Part shown: piece after piece, positions 21,701-32,100 of the stretch
How the letters are laid out: each line of letters opens with the position of its first letter
How positions within the stretch are numbered: the first letter of the stretch is position 1
Source: Flaccisagitta enflata
Taxonomy: Eukaryota; Chaetognatha; Sagittoidea; Aphragmophora
DNA: 64,000 bases
NCBI GenBank assembly: GCA_965153355.1
Contig: OZ231128.1
Coordinates: 11,222,001-11,286,000, forward strand
Reading direction: 5' to 3'
Program-made: the position numbers and the translations under genes
Notes under the pieces: generated by a model
Told to the model about the DNA's origin: nothing
Databases searched by the model: none
The model's input: only the letters and a program-made list of their open reading frames with translations

Positions 21701-24700
21701 AATGAATGAATGAATGAATGAATGAATGAATGAATGAATGAAGGAATGAATGAATGAATGAATGAATGGATGAATGAATGGACAACAGACTGAAAATAAG
21801 TGTGGTATGGCATGAGAGGTTGAGGGAATGAGGAAATACGTCAGAATTGGCCATTTTGAACGTTTGAGTGACCGACCAACGGACCAACGGACATACCAAC
21901 ATGTATGACCTCCTATAGATGTGAGAGGACGTTAACTTACAAATGACTTCACCCATTAATTTTCATTCCCAATTTTGTCGCAGGGTCGGTGCCTGGTCGT
22001 ACTCACTCTCCGCCGTTGTTCCCATGTGATGTGGCTTCGAGTCGTCTTCCGCCTATTCAATCGCCCGTCAGTTCCGCCGCCAGTCACACCAGCCCATTCC
22101 ATGTAGCATCTACTGCCCGCGACGTTAACAATAACGCAGCCGATGATGACAAATCATATGGTTCGTAAATGTTTAAAATGGTAACTGGAAGTTCTGAGTT
22201 TCAATTATATACCCCGCTGTAACGGAAACCCGCCTTTTACTGATATGAAACTTTGTAGCTGCCTCGTATATGGGCAACAAAAATCCATTTACAAGCAATG
22301 ACCTCCGTTATTGTGGGGTTTAACTGTACATTTATTCTGATGACGACGAAGGAAGAAATCAGGCCAAGTACAGATAGACAGACCAACCAACCAATGGAAA
22401 AACATGACCTTTTATAGAGATGGGTGGACGCTTCTTGAAATGCGGAAATGGATAGGTGAGTCGTTATAAGTGTCGCCACATGGCCGCAAGATCATTGAAT
22501 TTTTTTCAGTCAACGCGTTTTATCCTCAGTTCCTCCTTAACCCTAACAGGTTTGGGCCCTTGCATTCCTCCCTTGGAGCTTCCCATTGACCGTAACATGA
22601 AAGTGGACGTCTCCTTTTTCGATTCTCCGTGGGTGGTGAGCATCTTCCTCCCGGATTACAACGCCCGCGAACACATCGCCGAAAGAATGACGCGATTCTA
22701 CGGCAATGATCAAGGCGATGGTCAAAACACGCAAATGGGCGAAAATAACAGCGGTCGTGGAAACCAAGGGTCGCGAGGTCTCTGGAGCTTCAGTCACTTC
22801 CCACAACCAGGTGAGGATATGAATTGTGATGTCGCGTTCTCCCGGACCATATCTGGTTTTGTGGTCGTTGTTTCTCAATTGACACGTCGATCTCTGATGC
22901 ACATATGTAGGGGAGGGTGGGGCTATTTGGGACGGGCAATTCGGGACAAAATTGAATTAAGGACTTCATAAAATATTAACTTGCTTTATGAAAGTGAACA
23001 ATGGTTATGGGGTCAAACTATGACCCTTGGTAATGGGCAATTGCACTGCAGAATTCGGGCTGCTGCTGCTGCCGCAACAGCAGCAGCACCTCTTTGATTC
23101 TTGGACTCTTAGGTTTGAAATTCTGAATGGTGACGCCAACTTTGCTGTAACTACGAGGAAAATTTTTTTTTTGCTATTTTTCGAATTTTATTGTTGAAAG
23201 TACTCATTTATCTGTACTTCGAGGAGAAAAAAAAATAGTTAAATTGCGTTATGATCTTTTTAAAGTAAGCTTTTTCAAAAATTGGGAAATTTGGGACATA
23301 GTTCATTCTTATTGTTCACTTGGTTTGGCTCCCTGGGCCATTTAAAAAAAAAAAAAACCTTAAAGTCCCAAATTTCCCGCCGTGGGGTAATTCGGGTCAC
23401 GCACTTTGTATAAAAAAAAGGGGCCCCTAAGGGGCCCTTAGGAAAATTTTTGCGACTTGGTATTTTTGAGGGAACAATTAACTATGTTTTGGCAGCAGTC
23501 CCTTTTTTTCGATTTAATCCTAAAATTTTTTATATTGAAAAATGTTTTTTTGTCCCGAATAGCCCCACCCTTCCCTACTAACATACATACTAACATATGA
23601 GCTAATTTTTAGGCTTATGTAAAAATTGTGGGATTTTTAAATTTTGGGTGGAACATAGTCAAAATTAGTGTCAAATATCCAAAACGGAGTAAAATTACTC
23701 TTTTGTTTTAATTCGACCTGATTTGGATCGATGGAATTAATTTTGACTATGTTCTAGTAAAGATTTGGAAAAAAGACACTTTCTTGGATCTAAAATCCTT
23801 GCATCAGGGACGACGGTGGCTGCGTATTACTACGCCGAAAGTACTTGGAATCGCGCCGTCGTTTTGGCGATTGTTCCTCCTTCGGAAGCCAAACACTCCA
23901 ACTTTCTGCATCAAGAACGAGCAACGGTCCTTTTCCTAGACTACGGAAACGCCGAAAATGTTCCCCTCAATTATATCCGGAAACTCACCAAATGCTTCAC
24001 CCATTTTAACGCTCAGGTACGAATGAGCATCAATCGGAGCATCAATCAGATACGTCATAATATATCACGTGGCGGTAACACTAAGATAGCAACACTAGCA
24101 TATACAAGTATACATCCTTGCCGCAGGTTGCCAACTGCGCTTTGTCAGGCGTTGGACCTCACTGCAACGACTGGAGGAGATTCTACATCAACACTCACCA
24201 ATACGTGATGGCCGATGAGTTTGAAAACAAACTCACTGGAAAGATTCACGTGAAACATGGGCGAAGGTACATTCCATTCGTTGTCAGCATTTCTATCTCA
24301 AATTAATCAGTTTCCTGTCGGCGATTGTCTCCTGTATTGGTACGCCCTCATCATGTATTTGATTTTACAGATTTTTAGAAATGACGGCTTTCGCTGGCGG
24401 CGAGTTAGAGAGATCGATGAGCGATTTGTTGGTGGAAAATCAGCTGGCGTCAGAGCTCAACGATGACTTAATTGTCTGGCGGACGGCTCATCCGAGCCCT
24501 TGTCCTTTGAAATGTCATCAAGTTGTTACGCTCGATGGCGAATGCCGCCATGGTTTTGTCCTAACACCGGTTGAGCAGCTTGGGTGAGTGGAGAGTAATT
24601 TCCTGTAAATTGTCTCAAGGACCTCATTGACATGTTTGCTTGTTCTCACCTGTAATGGAATAAAGAGTTACAGATCAGAGCGTATTTGAACGAGAGGTCC

Positions 24701-27700
24701 CCACTTTCAGGAAAGATAACTGTAGCAGACCCCCTACAGCCCAGTAGGTTGAAGCTAGGGGTGTGATTGAGGTATCATTTGAAAGCTTATGAGAATACAA
24801 ATGGCGCCATCAGAGGGTTTCTTGAATTTTGTTCCCTAGCTTAAGTTATAGCTCTTCAAAATATCAAATTTAGCTTTTTTTAAACAACCCCAAAAAAGTC
24901 AATTTTTTCACCTTTAAAGTGCTGTAATTTTAGTCAGGGCTCAAAACTAAAAAAAACGCTCTGATGGCGCCATTTGTATTCTCATAAACTTTCAAATGAG
25001 ACCTCAATCATACCCCTAGCTTCAACATACTGGGCTGTAGGGGGTCTGCTACAGTTCTCAAGGGGGCCTCGCGTTCAATTACGCTCTGACCTGTAGACAT
25101 TCTGTCAAGTGTCATTTCCGCCCTATCTCCTTTTCTCTTCTTCCTCACCATGGTGAGAATTGTACAATGAACAAATTTATATACTTAAGTATATGATTCT
25201 TTGACCGATCATGAATGATTTCTTAAACTTAAAATTGGTATCTCCCCACATGCCCTCTACCTGTCTCAAAAAGCGTATTTGCGCGTCTGAAGTCGAAACC
25301 CGTGACTGCGTCTGGCTCTGATGCCGACTTCGGCTTCGGTTCTCTCTCATCCGCCTCCGATTCTTCAACGTCCATGCAGACGGTACGCTCAGACAGTCAA
25401 TGGACAAAACATAATAGGTATATATATCGTACCGTTGAATTTGATCCAACTTACTGTTCATGAACAAAATATTGATCTTATTAATCAGATGTTGAAACAA
25501 CAGCTGGCTGTAATAAATAAAATCTTGTTGGGAATAACTGGTTGTTTGAATTACAGCGGGCTGTAATGCTCCAATTTTGTAAGATTACAGCCGGCTGTAA
25601 CTTCAACCACCAGTTATTTGGTACAATATTTTATTGATGAACAGTAATTTGGATCAAAATCAACAGTATGATATATATACCTATTATGTTTTGTCTACTG
25701 ACTGCAAATAACTATTGTCGCGAAAAAAGAAAATGAAATGGTTGATAGACTGACGCAACGTTTGTCACATTTGCTTCCATTGCAAAGATTTTATTCGCAC
25801 ATGCCCTCTTCCATTTATTTTAGTTTGGGTATTTAGTGAGGGATATTGTTCCACTGTTAGACCATATGTTCGAATTATGGCGGATATGGGGCTGTGAGGG
25901 ATCAGGGGATATATATCAGATTACTGTCCTATTGTCGCGACTCAGACGTGCCGATTCTGTGTAGCATGGTAGCATTGCTACGCGGCAGGCAAGCACCAAA
26001 GTGCGGCAGGCAAAGGGGGAGGGAAAAAAGGGAGAGAAAAAGAAAAAGAGAGAAGGGAAAAAAAAAGAAAAAAAGAAAGAGAAAGAAAGAAAAAGAGAAA
26101 AAGAGAAAGAAAGAAAGAAAACAAGGCCAAGTAGGCCAATAAGGTGCGACGTGTGGATCCTCGAACGAATGCATTACCGACAGACCGACCAACGGACACA
26201 GCCAGTTATAGAGGTGCTTTGTCGCACCTAAAAAGGGTTTGTCTTAGATTCTGAATATATGTGCGAAAGCATTCACTGTGTTCAAACTGTGTGTAAAAAT
26301 GTGCGCAGCTGCAGCTGTGAATACTGCCGCTGGAAAAACGAAGGCTGCCGCAGAACCTTTTTATTTTTTGTTGCGTGTTATACTGAAGGAGCAACCCGTA
26401 CAGTATATAATCAAGGAACTTCTTATCTACTTAGATCAATAAGAGGGTGTGCACATAGGTTGTTCCGTTGGTTGTTAGGTTTAAAAAACACTATTTTTAG
26501 ATGACACAAATTAGACACAAATTAAACATAAAATGGGAAAGAGCGATATCCTCTTCAATTTTCTGTTAAGTTCAAAGTATTCATGTGACATTGAAACTAA
26601 TGTTTGGAATGGGGGGGGGGGGTAGCAAAGACAAGGGAAAAATCATTAGCCCTTGTATGGAAACTGCGGCAGCTTAGGCTCAATTTTTCTTGCTACGCGG
26701 CAGCTTAGCAGAATCGGCACCTCTGTGTCGCGTTGTATATTCATCTGCCTCTGGTATATATCTTTTGTCCAGTTGCCATGGAACGCGGCTGGAAAATTGA
26801 CCGAGTTATTACGCGTGGAAATGCAAGTGTACTACGACGATAAAGATCCCCAGCAAGTCGCCGACCGGGACAAGTATATCGAGTATTACATCGCCGATTT
26901 GAAGAGCGGCAAGAAAGGTGGAGAAAGTGGTGGTGGTGGAGATGCTGTTGGTGGTGGTGGTGGAGATGGTGGTGACGTCATCAATGACAAAGCGGCGCCT
27001 GTCGACGGCGTTGTTGGAGACGCGCAAATTGGTTTGGAGATGACAGAGAACCATCTCCGACGACGACCATCCAAGACGAGAATCGTTCAAGGCAACGCTG
27101 GAGTAGCCAAAGGCGGCGGATATGCTATCCTACCTGCGCAGAAATGTCCACAGCCTCCGAAGATGCAGCAACCGCGGGACCATTCGTCTCCGACTCGGCC
27201 CAACCATCAGACCTCGAACGAGGTTCGGGGCATTCCCGCGACTTCCGCCGCCGAAGCGTCGACGGCGAAGCGGCCTTCTCCATCGGGCGCCTCAGACCGG
27301 TCCAAGTCTTCCGGTTACGCTTCTGCCGCTTCAGGTAGAAATTTTGGCCAAGGTGGATAGCACATCGCTGACAATGTACACTTGTTTTTAGTCGCGGACA
27401 CGCGACTCTACAGTTTGCCGTGTTGGTCGGTAGGTCGGTCCGTCACATTTTTGAATTCCGAGCGGTTTTCGCATTACTGCTCCTCAGTCCTGTCCAGCCG
27501 TCCGCGGCTGGATTGCCGTGTATACGGCCTTGTTTTCTTAAACAAGGCCGGATACCCGGCAGGACAGTCGCGAACAGTTGGGCAGTAATGCAAGAGTGTG
27601 ACGGACGAACGGATGGATCGACGCAACGGACCGACCGACACGGCAAGGTTTAGTTGCGTGTCCGCGACTAAAAAGTAACGGCATAATTATTATTACTTAC

Positions 27701-28126
27701 TCAACCCTATCCCTAACACAACCCCTAACCCTTATGTAAACCCCACCTACAACCCTTTGCGCGAATATATTATTCAGCGGAAAAACAAAAGAACTATTTC
27801 TCCTCCTCACAAATTTCTTAGCAGGTGGAACGATGGCGTCATATAATCCAGCCTCGACCATCCCGGCCTTTGGAACCACCTTTCCATCTCCTCCTCGGTC
27901 GACCACCTCCAACTGCCAACCAATTTGTTCTCCCGCGTCAAAGAACAACTCAAGGGTGATCCCAGAGCTGATTCCTTTGGAGGCGGAAACGCCGATGACT
28001 CGAAGCGCTGCGTCGATAATGCTGCCCTTCCACGTGACTCCACTCGGCTCGACGACACGAAACACCGGCAACTCGCGCGTGGTTACTCGACCAAGCCCTT
28101 CTCAACATAACCCATTTGCATTTTAG
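18756..28126 (+). CDS. Extended-Tudor-domain protein (TDRD family), 11 exons
   Basis: Exons: 18756-18827, 19941-20558, 21148-21466, 21984-22160, 22550-22810, 23763-24016, 24127-24266, 24371-24583, 25274-25382, 26773-27334, 27825-28126. The total is 3027 nt, an unbroken frame of 1008 codons plus stop. About residues 395-625 form an extended Tudor domain: a leading segment (MKVDVSFFDSPWVVSIFLP), then the core VAAYYYAESTWNRAVV and VLFLDYGNAENVPL, with the aromatic and YGN positions of methylarginine-reading Tudors, then the SN-like extension (VANCALSGVGP). Such proteins usually bind dimethylarginine tails of PIWI proteins in germ granules. The N-terminal part (LKASDIANEKGALQAQL) looks coiled-coil; the rest is Pro/Ser- and Gly-rich. 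A single Tudor domain recalls TDRD5/tejas, but I see no LOTUS domain. Donors of exons 2-4 are unusual (GTTAGT, GTTAGT, GTTCGT). Joining exons 1-2 to the rest rests on phase only. Confidence 0.85.
18866..19826. mobile_element. 961-bp foldback element, TA-flanked
   Basis: In intron 1 of the Tudor gene, 38 bp after the donor. Left end TAACCTTGGGGAAATAAAAA, right end TTTTTATTTCCCCAAGGTTA, with most of both arms complementary. No transposase frame remains. Confidence 0.85.
20649..21054. mobile_element. 406-bp foldback element with CAGACGGGACCC ends
   Basis: TA|CAGACGGGACCCTAATAAGA ... TCTTATTAGGGTCCCGTCTG|TA, in intron 2 of the Tudor gene. The inner arms (GGCGGTTGACACC / GGTGTCAACCGCC) also pair, so the whole element can fold. 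Confidence 0.9.
21620..21938 (+). mobile_element. Decayed hairpin-ended repeat with (GAAT)n insert
   Basis: In intron 3 of the Tudor gene. GTGCCTCGCTTGATTTAGAG, then a (GAAT)n tract at 21685-21777, CCGACCAACGGACC and a decayed end CTCCTATAGATGTGAGAGGACG. It is the same layout as 29316-29571. Confidence 0.65.
22210..22438. mobile_element. Two decayed elements in intron 4 of the Tudor gene
   Basis: 22210-22325 resembles the CAGTTGAACCCCGC family (right end TTGTGGGGTTTAACTGTA). 22351-22438 is a decayed hairpin-ended repeat (AGGCCAAGTACAG ... CAACCAACCAATGG ... TTTTATAGAGATGGG). Confidence 0.5.
22910..23575. mobile_element. 666-bp inverted-repeat element, TA-flanked
   Basis: TA|GGGGAGGGTGGGGCTATTTGG ... 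the right end is the complement, ending CCCCACCCTTCCC|TA. It lies in intron 5 of the Tudor gene, between exons for the two halves of the Tudor domain. Confidence 0.85.
23651..23754. mobile_element. 104-bp MITE abutting a splice acceptor
   Basis: GAACATAGTCAAAATTA pairs with TAATTTTGACTATGTTC. Its right end lies 8 bp from the start of the Tudor-core exon at 23763, so the branch-point and pyrimidine region of that acceptor is element-derived. Confidence 0.75.
24671..25093. mobile_element. 423-bp foldback element with CAGATCAGAGCG ends
   Basis: TA|CAGATCAGAGCGTATTTGAA ... TTCAATTACGCTCTGACCTG|TA, with long complementary arms (ATGGCGCCATTTGTATTCTC on the right side). In intron 8 of the Tudor gene. 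Confidence 0.9.
25394..25704. mobile_element. 311-bp inverted-repeat element, CAGTCA...GGACAAAACA family
   Basis: CAGTCAATGGACAAAACATA at the left and its complement ending TTTTGTCTACTGACTG at the right, with inner arms ACAGCCGGCTGTAA-like. It starts 11 bp after the donor of Tudor-gene exon 9. Same family as 32614-33142. Confidence 0.88.
26005..26121 (+). repeat. Degenerate purine (A/G) tract
   Basis: About 115 bp of nearly pure AG/AAAG, ending at the hairpin-ended repeat that follows. Confidence 0.9.
26120..26235 (+). mobile_element. AACAAGGCC/terminal-hairpin short repeat (AGGTGC stem)
   Basis: AACAAGGCCAAGTAGGCCAA start; ends TATAGAGGTGCTTTGTCGCACC then TAAAAAGG. In intron 9 of the Tudor gene. 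Confidence 0.85.
27385..27673. mobile_element. Head-to-head pair of AACAAGGCC/terminal-hairpin repeats
   Basis: 27385-27537 is on the minus strand (TTTTTAGTCGCGGACACGCGACTC ... GGCCTTGTTTT); 27539-27673 is on the plus strand (AAACAAGGCCGGATACCCGG ... AGTTGCGTGTCCGCGACTAAAAAG). Together they form a 290-bp palindrome filling most of intron 10 of the Tudor gene. Confidence 0.88.
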
Positions 28127-29052
28127 AGTTATGACCTTAGACTCGTTACTGCTTATTTCTCGTGGGATAAGTTCCCTTTTGATTTAATTTTTCCGTTTTT
28201 TGGCGGGGATAGAAAATATATTTCTGACAGAGCGTGCTACAAAGATGGTGGTGTATCAACCGTTAACAATCGTGATATCATTTTAATTAGAAACTTAACA
28301 TTGTTGTTAATCACTCTTATCCTTTCCTTGAATCCCCTTTTCTAGAATCTCGTCATCAACTTATAGATAACATGTTGATACATGTTTGGTATGATTTAGT
28401 CTTCTATATTATATTCATGTTTTGGAAGTGGTACCATACCTTTCACTTGTTGAATCCAAATCGTGCAATCTCATGACATCTTCAAGTTTTCCTAGAGCTG
28501 TCATACCTCTTAAATTGGCTTCGGGTTTCATGATTTTGAGCATTTTAGATTCGCATATTTAGTCTAACTCATCACGCTTTAATTGGCTCTTTTGTTCCTT
28601 CGTCAACAAAATTATGTCATGAATTTTCGTTTTTCGTAGTCTTTATTTGTTCATGTGTAACTTATCGTAGTTTGATAATGTTTTTGATATCGTTTTGATC
28701 CCTACCCAACTTTCTGGCAGGGACAGTGCTTGTTTTCCTATCTTGATCATTCACGCAAATCTCCAAGTGTTCATGGCTCTTTTGTTCTTGTATTCGACAA
28801 TCACATTTCGATACCTCTTCTTATTGGTACGGATTTTCTCGCTTCTCTTTGTCCCTTCTAAAGAAATTCTCTCATTTGGTTGCAGGTTAATATATACAGC
28901 CCGTAGACGGGAATAGAATTTTATTTAGAACATTGTCTTAAAGACTCCAGTAAACTGCCCATTTTCTCACACAAAACCCGGTACCAAGTGGTTTGCCATT
29001 CTCGGCCGCCAAAGGCGCTTTTCCAAAAAAAAAAAAAAATTTCATAGACTTG
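28127..29052. other. Intergenic, Tudor gene to CDC20
   Basis: AT-rich, with no convincing exon. It should hold the Tudor-gene 3' UTR and part of the CDC20 promoter. No clear AATAAA or TATA box is visible. Confidence 0.5.
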
Positions 29053-29120
29053 TACCGCTACGCCACGGTACCGCTCCGCCACGCCACCGCTCCGCTACGC
29101 CACGGTACCGCTTCGCCACG
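29053..29120 (+). repeat. 16-bp tandem repeat just upstream of the CDC20 start
   Basis: About four units of the type GTACCGCTCCGCCACG, ending 9 bp before the ATG at 29130. The position implies the 5' UTR or core promoter. A poly(A) run (29025-29039) precedes it. Confidence 0.8.
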
Positions 29121-29129
29121 GGCCGCCCG

Positions 29130-32100
29130 ATGGCGCAGTTCAACTTGGAAAACGAGATCAGCGCCGCCACGAGGATGGACGCACCTTTATCCCGAGGACC
29201 CGCTTTCCGTTGGGAGAGGAAGGGGCTCTCTGGGGCCGCCGCAGGTAATTCAATGGCGCGTTAGGTTTTGAATTATATGTAGCGTGGTCCTCATTTTGGT
29301 ATGCGTGGACCTTATCAACAAGGCCAAGCGCGCCTCGCTTGATTAAGATTTTGTGAATGAACGTTTCTGATGAATGAATGAATGAATGAATGAATGAATG
29401 AATGAATATGAATGTGGTGAGGCATTAAAGGTGATAGGAATGAAGAAATACGTCAGCATCAGCCGTTTTGCACATTTCAAACGTTTGCGTGACCAACCAA
29501 CCAACCGACCAACCAACCAACCGACCGACGGACATGTCCTATTATAGAAGTGCGAGGACGCACTTAAAAAGCGACGCGGGTTTCAGTGCAGATCTAATTT
29601 TACAGAAACTATTCAGTGGATCATTTGAAGTGTTAAATAAAACTCTATTCAATCACAGGCAATCGTCGACCTTTGGAGACGTCGTTCAACCTGAGTCAAT
29701 CCCTGTCCATGTCACAATCAATGCACAATCAAAGCTTGTCGACTATTCTTGGACAAGGAGCTGGTGGTAGTTCTGGTGGCAACAAAACTCCTTCGGGATC
29801 CAGGTTGATGAGGATGATGATAAATTGATGATGAAGTGATGATGATGTCAGTTCTTGGACAAGGAGCGAGGGGTAATTCTTGTGGCAACAAAACTCCTTC
29901 GATAATGTTTTTGATTTTGGTGGCTGTTGGATGGTTGTTAACTGGGTTTAGAATTGACCGATGCTGCAACACGCGCGTCGAGGGCTAACCGTGACTGACG
30001 GACGATCATGTCCTCTTAACAGAATTACATTGGGGCGTGTAATTGCTGCGATAATTGTCAGGATCAAATATTGAACAAACTTTGAGCCGATCATCGATGC
30101 TTCAAAATGAAATTGAATTTGCATTTGTCTTAAAACTGAGTTCACTAACTGCCGTGTCTCAGATCGACGACTTCGAGGTGGAACAGCAATAAATGAATGA
30201 ATGAATGAATGAATAAATAAATAAACAAACAAACACCTGAATGGATTTCCAAATTGCTGTCGCAGATTGACGACTTTGAGGTGGAACAGCAATGAGTCAA
30301 TGAATAAACAAACACCTGAATGGATTTCCAAATTGCTGTCGCAGATTGACGACTTTGAGGTGGAACAGCAATGAGTCAATGAATAAACAAACACCTGAAT
30401 GGATTTCCAAATTGCTGTCTCAGATTGACGACTTTGAGGTGGCAATGAATAAGTCAATGAATAAACAAACAACTGAATGAATTTCCAAATTGCCATGTCT
30501 CAGATGGACGACTTTGAGGTGGAACAGCAATGAATGAGTCAATGATTAAACAAACAACTGAATGAATTTCCAAATTGCCACGTCTCAGATCGACGACTCC
30601 GACGCGGAACAGCAAAACGCCCACCGGAAATTCAGGCGGAAGGAAAACTCCCAACAAATCCCCCGGTAGAGGAGAAAACAGCCAGAAGGCCGGAGCAGAT
30701 AGATTCATACCCTGCAGGTAATATATGAGAACAACTTCAGAAGGTCGGAGCAGTTAGATTCATACCATGCAGGTAATATCTGAGAACAAATGTAGAAGGC
30801 CGGAGCAGATAGATTCATACCATGCAGGAAATCTGAGAACAACTTCAGAAAGTCGGATCAGTTAGATTCATACCATGCAGGTAATATCTGAGGGCAACTT
30901 CAGTAGGCCGGAGCAGATAGATTCATACCATGCGGGTAAAATTCTAACAACTTCCACGGCTATCATCCAGGAAGGGATCTTGGTCTGTGGAGGCTAGTTG
31001 AAGATACTAGTTGAATATAGTTTGACACATTCGGATGTGTCATTATGCAACAGAGCTTTTTGATCATATTGTCATGATTTACACATTGACGCATTTTACG
31101 ATATTAATTCTAATGTGCGCTAAAAAACAAAAGATGAAAGAAATTTAATAAAAATGACAACAGTAAGTGTTTATACAGTAGGACCCCGCCTCATCGGTCC
31201 CATTGGGACTGAAGATTTTTCACCTTTATCTCAGGATAACCTTTAAGAAGGAAAATCACATTAATGATTATCATTTGGGACCTCATAATGTTGACCTTTA
31301 TTGATGGGGAACCTTTAAAAGCGAGGCTGTTATTGCGGGGTTCCACTGTAATTAATATCCTCATATTCTCTAATGATGATAAGTCGGTTAAAAGACCTTG
31401 TGCAATGTGCATACTCTCATTCGAATGATACGCTTTGTTCAAATAAACTCGTTTTCTAGGAGTACAACTCAGTTTGAATTGGGCCATTACAAGCTGACTT
31501 CGACGGGCGAACCCGGAGTCGAAGAGAACGCCGAGAACAACAACAACGGCGAAGAAGGTGCCGAAGGCGCCGGCGCCGCAGCCCCGCTCTCCCCTCAAAG
31601 ACTCGAGTACCAAAAGAAAATGAGCCAGAATCTGAATGGCGGCTGTGATTTGGCCGACGCGAAAATCCTTTCCTACGCTAACAAACCGCCCACCGCGCCA
31701 GAGGGATACCAGAATCAGCTCAGAGTGCTCTACAGTCAATCCAAAGTGAGTGATATTACTGGGTAACTGAGGGATCTCGGATAAGGTGGCCTCTATTTGT
31801 AAACAATTCGTAAACAATAGGACTGTGTAATTTCTCGCCCATGCGTTCCATTATTGACTTTGAAAGCTTGATTCTCTTACTTTAATCTTCCGGCGAAAAC
31901 TTTGCTACCGGTAAGTCGATGAAGCATGATGCGAAAATGTGCACTGCTGTCTGATTGGGTCCGCTATGATGAGCTCATCACGTGCATAGTAGTGTCATTT
32001 GAATCTGAGCAGAAGCAGTTATGACTTTCTTTTAATGAATGAATGAAAAGACATTGTAAATGAAAGTAGGCACGAAATGCCATCAAGCAAATTCAAAAGG

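Noticed and set aside
27705-27745. Interstitial telomere-like motif (CCCTAACA, CCCCTAACCC)
   Set aside because: Only a few irregular units; too short and degenerate to support a telomere origin.
27925-28110. Alternative frame in the last Tudor-gene exon (FSRVKEQLKGDPRADSFGGG)
   Set aside because: It looks protein-like, but the phase from exon 10 demands the other frame (start GGTMASYNPAST), which also runs to a stop.
30454-30708. Minus-strand frame over CDC20 exon 3
   Set aside because: Shadow of the exon and its edge copies; no splice support.
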